Assembly (NCBI GenBank): GCA_013397695.1
Contig: VYZI01000348.1
Coordinates: 425,365 to 489,364, forward strand
DNA from: Centropus unirufus
Taxonomy: Eukaryota; Chordata; Aves; Cuculiformes; Centropidae
DNA length: 64,000 bases
Direction: 5' to 3'
In this document: one piece after another, positions 1-10,811 of the stretch
Layout: the number at the start of each line of letters is the position of its first letter
Position numbering within the stretch: the first letter of the stretch is position 1
Program-made: the position numbers and the translations under genes
Notes under the pieces: generated by a model
Told to the model about the DNA's origin: nothing
What the model saw: the letters and a program-made list of their open reading frames with translations, nothing else
Database searches by the model: none

Positions 1-140
1 TCTCTCTCTTTCTCTCTCTCTTTTTCTCTCTCTTTTTCTCTCTCTTTTTCTCTCTCTTTTTCTCTCTCTTTTTCTCTCTCTTTTTCTCTCTCTTTTTCTC
101 TCTCTTTTTTTTCCCTCTCTTTCTCTCTCTCTTTCTTTCA
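1..140. repeat. Polypyrimidine microsatellite with exact 12-bp higher-order period
   Basis: The tract is pure C/T on the + strand and built from (CT)n runs broken by T blocks. T blocks fall at 21-25, 33-37, 45-49, 57-61, 69-73, 81-85, 93-97 and 105-112. That is eight blocks spaced exactly 12 bp apart, so the real unit is a 12-mer (CTCTCTC plus TTTTT), not simple CT. The last 30 bases are less regular and end in TTTCTTTCAG, which looks like a splice acceptor but has no open exon behind it. The tract starts at the window edge, so its full length is unknown. Confidence 0.95.
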
Positions 141-1505
141 GAAAATAACTTTTTTACCCTAATGAAAGTCTGGGGTGTAGCCACGGAACTGCAAAGATAT
201 CACATCTGTTAACTTTGTGCCATTCCAAAAGCAGCCAACTCTGAGGGATCTTTCAAAGTCTTGGAAACTGTATTTGGCTCAGTTTTCATGAGGCAGTGGA
301 ACTTTCAGAGGATTATACAGAGTTTATCCAAACTCATTAGTAGCTCTTGGTCTGGACTGAGATCTGGAAACTTCACAAAATTAGAAGCAGTTTGTACGAG
401 GTTTCCACTGTTCCTTGGTTTTGCCAGACTGAAAGGATAAAGAGATTAGCTTCTCTAGTGTTGCTATGGCTTCAGGTCCATGCCAAAGCCAACAAAATGA
501 AGAGATATGCAAAAATGTTAAAATAAAGCATGGCAAGAAAAGGTTATTTTGGTGTTTACAAGCCTTGATTAAAGGGTTAGCTTGAGTCTGCTTGGTTCAG
601 CTGTGGGTGGTTGCTTCATCTGCTGAATCCAAAACCAGAGGAGCCAGCAGGTGGCAGGAACCAAACCCTGATCATGGTGTGGCAGCTGTGAGTGTTGATG
701 TCTCTGACCTTGTGCTCCTCCTGCAAAGGAAGGGTAGGAGATATCTTGACCTTCGTCCAAATCATAAGGTCAGGCCAAATCTTGGAGTTCGTTTTGTTTG
801 GATGTTTCTACTTCCAACCTTCTGTCAGAGTGACTGAAGTTAGACCGGGTTCCTCCTTGAAGCAAGTAAGGCTGTTATGTGTTGGCTTTCTGGAGTCTTT
901 TACCCACTGATTAGGCTTTGTGGCAACGGCAAACCATCAAACCCGGCTGTGCTCGGCTATGGGATGGCTATTGAAGAGGCCCTGACTTTCTGAAAGCCCT
1001 GTCTGTCTCTGCAGCCATGAGCAAAATATGCTGACGAGAATTTGATCTAATTATCATCCTTTGTTCAGAGGTTGCCATTCCGGTGTTTCTGTTCACTTGC
1101 TTCATTCCCCACATGCTTGGTGTGATGGTGGCAGTGAACATAGAAGGGCTTCCTCTGCCACAGGGAGTCCCCTGGGATCCACAAGGCCAAGGGAAGCTGT
1201 GCTTGCCTTTCGTGTGCTGCAATGGAGCTCATCTATGCATTAGCCCTTCCTTTGCCCTGGTAGCTGTGGAGCTGTCATTTCCTCCCCATCCTCTGGGAGA
1301 CTAGAAATTCCTGTGGAATCCAGCATGCGTGGCTGACAGTTTGCCTTTTGCTGGAGGTGGGGACTGCGCTAAGGGGAAGGTTATTTTTTGCTCTGTCTTA
1401 CAATTTGATTTTTCTTTCATATGTGATGGTGGGAGGGGTTTGGGGTTATGTAAATGTTTTTGTTCACTTGATTTTTGAGTCATGGCCGACCATTCCCAGC
1501 CTGAG
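141..1505. other. Unique sequence, no gene recognised
   Basis: Open frames on both strands are short (under 90 codons) and lack domain-like composition or paired splice signals. No CR1 or other repeat was recognised. I see nothing specific here. Confidence 0.6.
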
Positions 1506-1576
1506 AATTAATTCATAATTAATGATTAACAATTTAATTACTAATAATTAATAATAGTTAAATTAATAGTTAAATA
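1506..1576. repeat. AT-rich cryptic TTAAT/TAATTA repeat
   Basis: About 70 bases are made almost only of A and T, with repeated TTAAT, TAATTA and AGTTAAAT words such as ATTAATTCATAATTAATG. It may be a degenerate simple repeat, or a cluster of homeodomain-type TAAT cores. Sequence alone does not decide. Confidence 0.6.
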
Positions 1577-3448
1577 GTGAACTCCTGTTCTCTGAGGGAC
1601 AGCCGGAGCACAAGCTTACCTTAAAGCGTGAGTATGGATGTAAGAAAGTAGGAGTGCTTCTGAGAAGTGCTTGTGCATCATCCACATTGCTCTTATGCTT
1701 TTGTCTGCCCTGAGATTGTCAGCCTGACTGTGCTTGTGGATGTGCAAGAGCCTCATACCTGTGGAGCAATTGCTGTTTTCAACAGGCTCGAGCATCTTCT
1801 AGGGCAAGAGAACTGATCACAGCCTCAGGCGTGGGATTTGCCCTTACCCTGGCTGACTCCTGCATTTGTGTCCTTGAAAAAGGTTCAGTGGAAAACCGTT
1901 CTCTTCACTCTTCTGACTTTGATGCTCTCATTCTCGAGTGACAAGCTCGCTGCTGCTCTTGGTGGGGTCCTGTTGGGGTGTCTGACAAAGGAAATGACAC
2001 TGGTGTTCAAGTTGACACTCTGGCAATGTCAATATAGACAAATACTGCCCTTGAAGGCAACTCTTGTCCTAGTTTCGTGCACTCTTATTCTGAGGAGAAA
2101 CAACATATAATTATTATAAAAAGATATAAAAGGATGTTTGCCTGTACTTTGAAAGCGTAGAGAAAAACGCTCTATTTATAACAGAAGGACTGTATATTTT
2201 TAAAAGCTTCAAGTCACACGTGTGCTGAGGAGTCAGAGATGCTCTTTGGCTCCAACTTCTTTTTTGACCTCTACTAGATTAGAGAAAATATAATTTGCAA
2301 AATGACCCCGAGAATCAAAAGTCTCTTTTCATAAAAAACTTCGGATATGACCTCACTGGGGAGTTTGAACTGATGAATGCACAGATAAGAAAGCCTCTAC
2401 TGAAGTGCCTTTTGAGAATTAATGTACAGAGCAGAGGAGAATGTGGATGCATTTGGGACAAAACTCATTCATTAAGCTGTACAGTCAGAGAGCTAAAAAG
2501 AAATGAGTAATAGCTGGAGGATTTTAATATATAAATAGCATTAGTCCAGTATCTGCCTAAATTAGAACTATTGAATTAAGTGTTTCAGCACATGGTAAAG
2601 TGAATACTCAAGCGTTTTCAATGTGTTACCAAATTTAGGTCCAGAAGTGCCTATTCCAGTCATCTAATTATATTTCCTCCCAGCACTGGCCAAAGAAATT
2701 CACCTCCTCATGTTGGCATCTCCCACTGGGGCTTTAGTATCTGTATTGGAGACTCATCTTTGGTGCCTGGAGATGGAGATGTTGATTATTTTCCTGTTTT
2801 GGGCAGTTGGGGTCATACCATCCAAAAAATCATTACTAAAAATGATTGTTTAGGGTTTTTTCGTCCCTGTCTCCCACAGTTGTTGCTTTGTGTTGTGTGG
2901 TGGCATAGAGAGGTTGCCACTTCATTGGTTTCTCCTGCATCTGTATCTGACTTAATTAAGATTCTAGTGCAGGCAACCAGGTGCACAAACCTCACAGCAG
3001 AGGAGGGACAAAAATTTCCTTGGTCGCATGTTTACCACAGGTCTGTTACCACTGACAAATCTGGCTGTTACCTAGGGAGGACACGGCCCTGTGGGCTGCT
3101 GCAAGCAAATTTTAATGTGCCGAAGTGAAAGAGCAGAGGGATGATGATGAGAAACCAGGGAGCATCCACCAAAACAAGCATAAGTTTGTGGCTGCTTGCT
3201 GGAATAAAAATAGTGAGTCACTGTGGTAAGACAGCAAACGTTTCTAGAATCAAGTGATGCTCCTTTAAAGCTTTCGAAGTTTTGATGGGAGCCAGGGCTG
3301 AGGTTCACTGTACTCAGACATGAAATACAACATTAGGAGCCCACTTGGATGAAGCTTTAGCCATCTTGTCTTCAAGTGGAAAAGGCAATGTAGGATAAAC
3401 TTTGTATGGGTCATATGAGTGTTGAACATTGAATGTCAATGGAGCTCA
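1577..3448. other. Unique sequence, no gene recognised
   Basis: This is moderately AT-rich sequence with short open frames only. The longest, at 2760-3128 on the + strand, has 122 codons and shows no recognisable domain or splice context. No repeats were recognised. Confidence 0.6.
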
Positions 3449-4027
3449 ACGTGCACTTGCAGCCCAGAAAGACAACTGTGTCCTGGGTATCCAAAGCAGT
3501 GGGACCAGCAGGGTGAGGGATGGGATTCTGCCAATCTGCTCCACTCTGTGAGACCCCACCTGGAGCCCTGGGTCCAGCTCTGGAGTCCTCAGCACAGGGA
3601 GGACCTGGAGCTGTTGGAGCAAATCCAGAGGAGGCCACAAAAATGATGCAAGGGCTGGAGGACTTCCTGCATGAAGACAGACTGAGAGAGTTGGGGTTGC
3701 TCAGCCTGGAGAAGAGATCTTAGAGCAGCCTCCAACACTGCAAGGGGCTCCAGGAAAGCTGGGGAGGGGCTCTTATTAGTGAGTGCAGGGATAGGACAAC
3801 GGGGAATGGTTCTGAGCTGGAAGAGGGGAGATTGAAGTGAGATTTTAGGAAGAAATGTTTTCCGGTGAGGTTGGTGAGGCCCTGGCCCAGGTTTCCCAGA
3901 GGGGTGTTGGCTATCTCACTTCTTTGAGCACCCTGATCCAGAGGGAGGTATCCCTTTCCATGTCAGGGCGATGGAACTGGATGGCCTTTGGAGTCCCTTC
4001 CAGCCCAAATAATTGTATGATTCTGTA
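3449..4027 (+). mobile_element. CR1 LINE, 5'-truncated 3' fragment (sense)
   Basis: This is the last ~580 bp of a CR1 retrotransposon on the + strand. It starts in the 3' part of the pol ORF (GCAGCCCAGAAAGACAACTG) and continues through sequence encoding a decayed pol C-terminus, with recognisable residues such as VRPHLEPWVQLWSPQ and ELLEQIQRRPQK. It then enters the 3' UTR (GGAAGAAATGTTTTCC, CCCTTCCAGCCCAAATAATT) and ends in TGTATGATTCTGT, a worn version of the 8-bp terminal repeat. Premature stops and frameshifts show it is dead. The truncated 5' end is typical of CR1 insertion by target-primed reverse transcription. Subfamily is not assigned. Confidence 0.95.
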
Positions 4028-4850
4028 TTTTTGATTTTCCACAAAGGAACACCATCAAATCAGGAATTTCGTCATGCTAGCAACTTTGAATCAGAACCAG
4101 CTGGGTTTCTGGGGCTTCTAAAGCAAGGGTGTGGCTTATCCAAGACCTCATCCAAAATGAACAGTTTGCTCCATGCTAGAGGCAACATTGCTACCTGAGC
4201 AGGTGCCTGGCCAGGGATCTCTGGTGCAAGGCGTCTGCATCTGAGCTCCCATGGATGTTTACCATGCAGCTGGTTGCCTTTAAAAAAAAAAAGTAGTGCT
4301 GTAATGGTCCGATTCAACATGAAAACTTGGCAGTCATATATGCCACCCACTTGGAGCACCGGATGCGCAGCACTATGAGCCCTCGGAAGCTCTGAAGGGC
4401 AAGGACTGAAGTGCTTCGCCGGCCTCGTGCTGAGCCTCTCCTGATGATGAGTTTCCCCGAAACCGAAAGGGGAGAGCACCAGGCACTCAGTCACATCGGG
4501 GTTTCCTGGCAGGACGGGCTTTTAGATTGTACCACCCCAGGCACTCGGAGACATCGAGTAATGCCGTGAGGGAGCCGGAGCTTTATAAACTGCAGACATG
4601 GTGCAAAACAGTTGCCAAGTGTGTAATCTCTGCTTATTATCTCCTTAATATACCTCATCTGATTCCCTGCCAGCTGCCTGTGTGCTTCCGTCTCCCCATC
4701 TTGCTGCACTCCCTCTTCCTGCCTGTGCAGAGATAAAATGTGTTGTTGTAACTGGGAACGGGACAGCTCCCGAAACCTTGGCAGCAGCTAGCCCTTCGAT
4801 TCCGGAGATTGCCTTTGACATCTTTGGAGTTTAAAACATAGAACAAATAA
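4028..4850. other. Unique sequence, possibly regulatory in its second half
   Basis: No gene or repeat was recognised. A minus-strand frame at 4072-4494 (140 codons) has no domain-like features. The part from about 4560 to 4850 is free of repeats, with balanced composition and words such as CTTATTATCTCC and CAGCAGCTAG. It could be conserved noncoding DNA, but this cannot be tested without alignment. Confidence 0.4.
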
Positions 4851-4882
4851 ATGATATTTATTTTATTTATATATATATATAC
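4851..4882. repeat. Short AT simple repeat
   Basis: TATTTATTTTATTTATATAT is followed by an (AT)n run of about seven units. It is an ordinary short microsatellite. Confidence 0.85.
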
Positions 4883-5043
4883 AAACAGACATAAATGTAT
4901 ATAAAAAAGATCTAAATGTCATTTTGCAAATCCAAGAAAGAAGTACTAAGCTTGTACTGCTGGACCCGTGGTTTAGTGACAAAGCATCAGCGTTTCCTGT
5001 GCGTGCTTGTTACTTCATCTCCACACTTGCTGTCAACTCTCCA

Positions 5044-5430
5044 GTTGTTGAGCCCAGGGAAGGGAAGGCTCCAGGGAAACCTTAGACCAGCTTTCAGTAT
5101 GGAAAGCAGCTATGGGAAAGCTGAGGAGGGGCTTTTTGCAAGGGCATGAAGTAATAGGATGAAGGGGAATGGCTTTAAATTAGAAGGGGGGAAGATTTAG
5201 ATTAGATATTAGGAAGAAATTTTTCCTGATGAGGGTGATGAGACACTGGCACCAGAGTGTTGGCCAGAGCAGTGGTGGCTGCTCCATCCCTGGAGGTGTT
5301 CAAGGCCAGGTTGGATGAGGCTTTGAGCCCCCTGATGCAGTGGGAGGTGTCCCTGCCCATGGCAGGGGGGTTGGAACTGGATGAGCTTTAATGTCCCTTT
5401 TAACCCAAACCATTCCGTGATTCTATGGTT
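5044..5430 (+). mobile_element. CR1 LINE 3' fragment (sense)
   Basis: About 390 bp of CR1 3' end lies on the + strand. It opens with GTTGTTGAGCCCAGGGAAGG, corresponding to the end of pol, and contains TTAGATTAGATATTAGGAAG, the GTTCAAGGCCAGGTTGGATG block and CTGCCCATGGCAGGGGGGTT. It ends at CCATTCCGTGATTCTATGG. It keeps only the 3' UTR and the last few pol codons. It is in the same orientation and of the same general type as the copy about 1 kb upstream, but the differences between them suggest separate insertions rather than a duplication. Confidence 0.95.
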
Positions 5431-6623
5431 ATTTTTTAATGCCTTCCTCTGCAGCACCCAGCACCACTGACTGGGACCCTTGGGGCTCCCTTTACTCCAC
5501 CAGTTCCTGGATTTTAGGACTGAGCTGGTGCCAGCCCATGATACTTAAATTCAATAGCTATGATGTTTCAAAGAACGTCCAGTGCTGGACCAGGACTCTG
5601 CGGAAGGATGTGCAAAGGCGCAGGGAGTTTGGAGGTCCCTGTTATGTTTGCGGTAGTGAGTGCACAATGAACCATGGCTGGTAACAGCTCTGGTTGTTCA
5701 CAGAGGCCCTGAGGCTTGGAGGGCGTTATACCGTGAAAACCTGGGGAGAAAACTGAGCGTTTGCTAATACAGGCCTATATAAGACGGCAGGCAAGCACTC
5801 CAGCATCCAGTCCCTCTGGATCCCCGCTGCTGTGGAGTGACCAGTGCCTTGTGGGGTTCAACCCACCCTTCCGCGCTGCCTCTTGGCCCGTCTTGAAGAG
5901 CAACTTCAAAATTACTGGGTGGGGAGAATGGGCTTTAGGGTATCCCCTCTGTGTGAGGGGAGCTTTTAGGGGACTGCAGAAGGAGGGACAGGGGTGGTGA
6001 GGGTTTGAGCGGAAGGGCAGGGGAAGGCCCGAGTCCCTGTCGGGTGCTGGGGTTGGGGAAGCAAACAGGTCTTCACGGAGAGGCCTTGGGAGCACAGCCC
6101 TGCCCTAACCGTGTAATCCTGGGGAGGGCTTCAAGTCAGAAGGGAGGTGCCCCAAAGCAGAATTGGTGTAATTCCACAGGAATCCTGCCCTGTCCGTGTG
6201 CATCCGGGGTTTCCAGGGCAGGTGGGGGGAAGAGTCTTGTTGCTGAACACAGAGGCAGGAGGTGGAATGCAAAAAGGCCGTGACCCTTCTGGAGCAGAGT
6301 GGTGAAATCGGTGCCATGACCACACACAGAGCTGAAGTGCCCTGCCTGGGGAAGAAGGTCGGTAACTCACAGCATGATAAGAGGAACAGCTTCACCTTCC
6401 TGTACAGTCCTTGCAGTGTCCAGCGTCACTGCAGGAAGCTGCTAAGCCCCAGGAGAACGGGCGGCATGGTGACTGGTGTCTCCCTCTTACTTTGTACCAT
6501 GGGGTCCTTTCTGGTGCAAGCGGCCTCTAGAAACCACAGAGAGGGGCAGAAACAGAAAATACAAAGGCATTGTTGAAAGCTACAGCCCTGTTCCTGGCAA
6601 GGTGGCTGCTCTGTTTTTGTACT
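5431..6623. other. Unique, moderately GC-rich sequence
   Basis: Several overlapping frames of 80-106 codons exist on both strands at 5760-6580. They reflect GC-rich composition with few stops and show no recognisable protein features. The pyrimidine-rich TTCCTCTGCAG at 5444-5454 resembles a splice acceptor, but no matching donor or supported exon follows. Confidence 0.5.
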
Positions 6624-6681
6624 GGGGGTCAGACCAGATCTAAGTGGTCCCTTTTGGCTTCAGAGTTTACAGCTTTCTGAA
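6624..6681 (+). mobile_element. Ancient CR1-type LINE 3' end, worn
   Basis: GGGGGTCAGACCAGATCTAA is followed by GTGGTCCCTTTTGGCTTC. From my knowledge of the family this matches the 3' end of older sauropsid CR1 lineages (a GGTTAGACTAGATGAT block, then GGTCCCTTCTGGCC, then ATCTATGA repeats). The terminal repeats have decayed to TTACAGCTTTCTGA. Only about 58 bp survive, so the call rests on word order. Confidence 0.5.
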
Positions 6682-7912
6682 CACCTCACAGCGCGCCGCA
6701 GGGCCTGTCTGTACTCGATAACAAGGCTGGATGGAAGAGCCATAAATCTAAACTGAAATCTGGCAAGTATAATAACAAATCCCAAACTTGTGCCAGGTCT
6801 GTGAACTTTTCAGTATAACTGAGGTGCTCAGAGAGTGAACTTGAGAAGATTGAGGGCTGCAGGAGGAAAACAGGCAGAACTTGTCAGTTTCGACCCCAAA
6901 TCAAGGAAAATGTTGTGGTTTTGGATAAGTGGGACTTTGTGGTTATTGTTAACCTGAGGCTCAAAGTAAATCTGTGTTTGTGAGGGGAGTGGGGGGAAAG
7001 CATGCAAATTGGAATGGGAATGCTTTTTTGTTGTGTTTCTCACTGCTCTCACTTGGAAGAGAGTAGTGCGAGGAAGTGATGGTTTGTCTTTGTACTGGGA
7101 GAGTAAAGAATGCTATGGAAAGCCTGTCTCATTGCTGCCTACTTCTCATATCCCATGTAACCCTGGTCCTTTCTGATCACTTTTTCTTCCTTCCCACGGA
7201 ATCCCTGTGCATAATGTCTCTGCTAAACAAAGGCAGCTAATTCCCTGATGTGAGTTCAGGTGAGGTTTAGTTAGGAGCAGAAAGAGCTCCTTGGTGGCTC
7301 TGGGCTTCTTTGGGGAAGTAGGAGTTATTTCCTGCTGAGAGAACACAAGTGCTTCTAGTTGTGAAGATCCTAGAGGAAATGCTGCTCCCATGCGTTTTCC
7401 CTACCTCTACCTGCACTACTGAAAAATCGGCAAGCAGAGCTGACTCTCCCAAACTCATCCTGTAAGCCATGCAGCATCCCCATAAGTTACAAACGGGGAG
7501 AAAATTGTTCCTCTGTTGTCTGTTTTTCCATCTCTCAATGCATAGTAACTGAGCCAAAGGGGGATGTGTTTTTACTTTCATCTCCATGGCCAGAAATAGT
7601 TATAAGGAAAAAACCTCTCCTATGGAGAGCCCAAAAATTTTCGCAAAGAGCTACAACTGCTGCAGTCTAGTCCATTTATTTTACTCCCTGGGTTTTGCAG
7701 GTCTCACACAAGGACTTCAGCTGAGTAGTGGCATGGACAGACTGCCTACCTCCAGTGCCTTGCCCTGATGCTACCTTGAATTGATACGTAGCATCTGATA
7801 CTGCCTAATTATTACTGAGAGTCAATGTCTTCTGAAAATGTCGATCCCTGAGTGGGACTTCTATTCAGGCAGGTGCTCAGTGGTAGTTTCAAAGCTCCAA
7901 GGCACCCTGTTT
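6682..7912. other. Unique sequence, no gene recognised
   Basis: Frames up to 106 codons occur (7267-7587, minus strand) but nothing resembles a known protein. No repeats were recognised. Confidence 0.55.
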
Positions 7913-8512
7913 GGAGAGCATCCTGGTTTATGCCAAAATGATGTGGCCAGCTGGAACAGGGAAGTGGTCATGCCTCTATCCTCAGTGCTGGTGAGGCCGT
8001 GTTTCAAATCCTGGATTCAGTTTGCTCCGTTCACTACAGGAAAGACATTGAGGGTCTGAAGCATGTCCAGAGGAGGGGAATGTTGCTGGGGAAAGGTCTG
8101 GAGAACAAGTCTTACTAGAGGCAACTTGGAGACCGAGGGATGCTTAGTGTGGAGAAGGTCGAGGGGCAGTTCTATCACTCTCTACCACTGCCTGAAAGGA
8201 AGTTGCAGTGAGGGAGGTGTTGGTCTCTTCCCCCAAATAACAAGCAACATGATGAGCGGAAGTGGCCTCAGGTTGCACCAGGAGAGGATTAGATCAGATA
8301 TTGGGAAAAATTTCTTTATTGAAAGAGTGATGAAGCACTGGGAGAGGCCGCAACAGGCAGTGGTGGAGTCTCCAGTTATGGAGGGGTTCAAAAAGCAGGT
8401 AGATGTGGCATTTTGAGACGTGATTTAATGGGCATGGTTGGGCTCATGGCCAGACTGGATGATCTTAGAGGTTTTTTTCTGCCTTTATGATTCTATGATT
8501 GTGTGATTCTGT
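7913..8512 (+). mobile_element. CR1 LINE 3' fragment with pol C-terminal remnant (sense)
   Basis: About 600 bp lies on the + strand. The first third corresponds to the end of CR1 pol (GAGAGCATCCTGG, GATGTGGCCAGCTGGAACAG, GTGCTGGTGAGGCCG, ACTACAGGAAAGACATTGAG). The rest is 3' UTR (CTCTACCACTGCCTGAAAGG, AAATTTCTTTATTGAAAGAG, TGGATGATCTTAGAGG) and ends TTTATGATTCTATGATTG. Its CTGGATGATCTTAGAGGTTT ending differs from the AACTGGATGAGCTTTAA type at 5.0-5.4 kb, so it belongs to another CR1 subfamily. Stops and indels interrupt the reading frame. Confidence 0.95.
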
Positions 8513-10355
8513 AATTTTTTTATAATAAATTTACAATTTTTATAGATTATAAGATGCTTCCATTGAAAAACTTCCTAGGCATCACTCCCTGCATCTCTTA
8601 GACCCTAGATGACTTCAAGAGTCACTGACTTCATGGTTAACTAGCTTCTTTTCTGTTGCTTTTGCTCACAGGACACCGTTGCTAGTCTAAGTAAATGCAA
8701 GATGCAGGCATGAGCGAAATGTGCAGGGGAGTCCTTGGAATATGGATCAGGGCAGAGGTGGCTAAAGGCTGAGGAGGAAACTTCCTGTTCTGCGGACAAT
8801 AGCATGATTGATGCACCCAAAGAGCTGATTTAATCCACTTGAATTATTTCATCATGAGGCATAGAACTGCGATAAAGAAGCTTCCTCCTCTCGGGATTGA
8901 TGCAGGGAGGCAGCCAGATAACAGGATTAATGATCTGAGCCCGAGGTTCATGTTTCATCCCCCGTCCTGGTACAAATCAGATGTGACTCTGCTGACGTGG
9001 TTGCATTTCTTCCAGAAGGGCAGGGGCTTAATGAAAGGTGGAATTGAGCCTCCTGATCTCAGGGAGACTGGCTTTCGGAGCCTGAATGATTTTTCCAAGT
9101 AAAAAAAATCTCTTGGGACATTGAACAACTTTTTGTTCTATGCTGGCAGGGATGTGTTAGGAGGAGACTTTCCTGCTCCAGACTATCCCGCTCCGGGCCT
9201 TTTCATATCAAATGAAGATGCTGTTTATAGGTGACGAGACACTTACTGTGTGTGTGAGTCCTACTTGCCCTGCTGTTTTCAGGCTGGGAGTGTTTATTAG
9301 GGCTGGAGCTGTGCAATCTGGATTGCAGCCTTCACGTTGGGGTTTTTTTTGTTCTGCTTAGATGCATTTTTTTTAACTTGTATGGAATACTCGAAGAAGG
9401 GGTAAGGAACTGGGGGATTTTTATTTTTCAGCTGAATCACTTCCCAGATTCAGGCTGCTGGGAGGCTGCCTGAGCGGTAGGGCTAGTGCACATCTGGAGG
9501 AAGAGCAAATATGTAGGGGCATGTGGTGGGGAGAGGATGGCTCTTTTTTGGCACATCAATGCTAGTAACTGCACCCAGTGAAGTCCTGTGGCACAGAAAT
9601 GCTCAGGGAGGGCTCCTGAAAACTTAGCTGTTTTTCCTTTTGCCCTCATGTCTTGTAGCTTTGTCCACCTGGAAAGACCCAAGTGGTGCAAAATAGCCAT
9701 TCCCAGAGCCAGAAAGGGAGCCATGGATAGGAGGCTCAAGCCCTGAGGTATGCAAATGTAAATTTTGAACACCTCCAGTGAGCAGGCTGTTGGATCCACG
9801 GCTCCAGCCTTGGCCTCCTTTCATGAAGATCAGAAAGGGGTGGAAAATATTTATACTAACAGATTGCAAGCAGCTGTTTTAATGAAGAATTTATGTACTA
9901 CGCAAACTTCAAATTGTTCCAAAATGGGACACGTGTTTTATAAATACATCATTATGAAGAACTAGGAAGTAAGAGATTCTGCATCCAGAAGGCAAATCCT
10001 CCTACACTTATTTATTTTAATAAAGAGTTTATGTGTTGGAAAGCAACAGTGTAGAAAATAAACGCGGGGCTTTGCAGACTGAAACCATGCTTCAAAACTG
10101 TGGCAGTGGAGAATTAACCTCTCCGGATCCAGCAAATAATTTTTTGCACACCGGTCCATTTAAAAATGTTTCCACCTCATTTTGAGGAAGAACATACTGA
10201 CCATGTATGGAGCCTTCCTGTAGGAAGACGGCATTTAGAAGACCGATTTGTTGTGGGTTTGGATTCAAATTTTGAAATACTTTAAGTTCTCTGCTTGTTT
10301 AGCAGGTGATTAAAGGTGAGGAGCCTGATTCATGAAGTCTCCTCATGTGTGTGTC
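8513..10355. other. Unique sequence with an AT-rich, motif-dense part
   Basis: No gene was recognised. The part at about 8815-9010 contains GATTTAATCC, GGATTAATGAT, CAGATGTGACTC and TGACGTGG, that is homeodomain, E-box and CRE-like words. This is suggestive of a noncoding regulatory block but unproven. Minus-strand frames at 9437-9869 look incidental. Confidence 0.35.
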
Positions 10356-10811
10356 AAATCATACAATTGTGGAATGGTTTGCGTTGGAAGGGACCCATCC
10401 AGTTCCAACCCCTCTGCCATGGGCAGGGACACCTCCCACTGCATCAGGGTGCTCAAAGCCCCATCCACCCTGGCCTTGAACACCTCCAGGGGAGGGACAG
10501 CCACAGTTTCTCAGGGCTATCTGGATCAGGGCCTCACCACCCACACAAGAAAGTATTTCTTCCTAAGATCCCAACCCAATCTCCCCTCTTTCAGGTTAAA
10601 ACTGATCCCTTTCTTCCTGTCCCTGATGCCCTGGTCAAGAGTGCCTCCCCAGCTTTCTTGTAGGACCCTTTCAGTACTGGAAGCTGCTCTAAGTCTCTCT
10701 GGAGCCTTCTCTTCTCCAGGCTGAAAAAACTCAACTCTCGCAGACTGTCACTGTATGAGAGGTTTTCTAGCGCTTGGATCATCTTCATGGCCTTCTCTGG
10801 ACTTGCTTGGG
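10356..10811 (-). mobile_element. CR1 LINE 3' fragment (antisense)
   Basis: Read on the + strand this begins with the inverted terminal repeat AAATCATACAATTGTGGAAT. It continues through GGTTTGCGTTGGAAGGGACC, CTCTGCCATGGGCAGGGACA and CTTGAACACCTCCAGGGGAG, and ends in the inverted pol C-terminal stretch around ATCATCTTCATGGCC. It is a standard 5'-truncated CR1 on the - strand of about 455 bp, retaining the last ~30 codons of pol in decayed form. Confidence 0.95.

Noticed and set aside
131..141. Splice-acceptor look-alike TTTCTTTCAG at the end of the CT repeat.
   Set aside because: It is the natural end of a polypyrimidine microsatellite, and no open exon with a donor follows.
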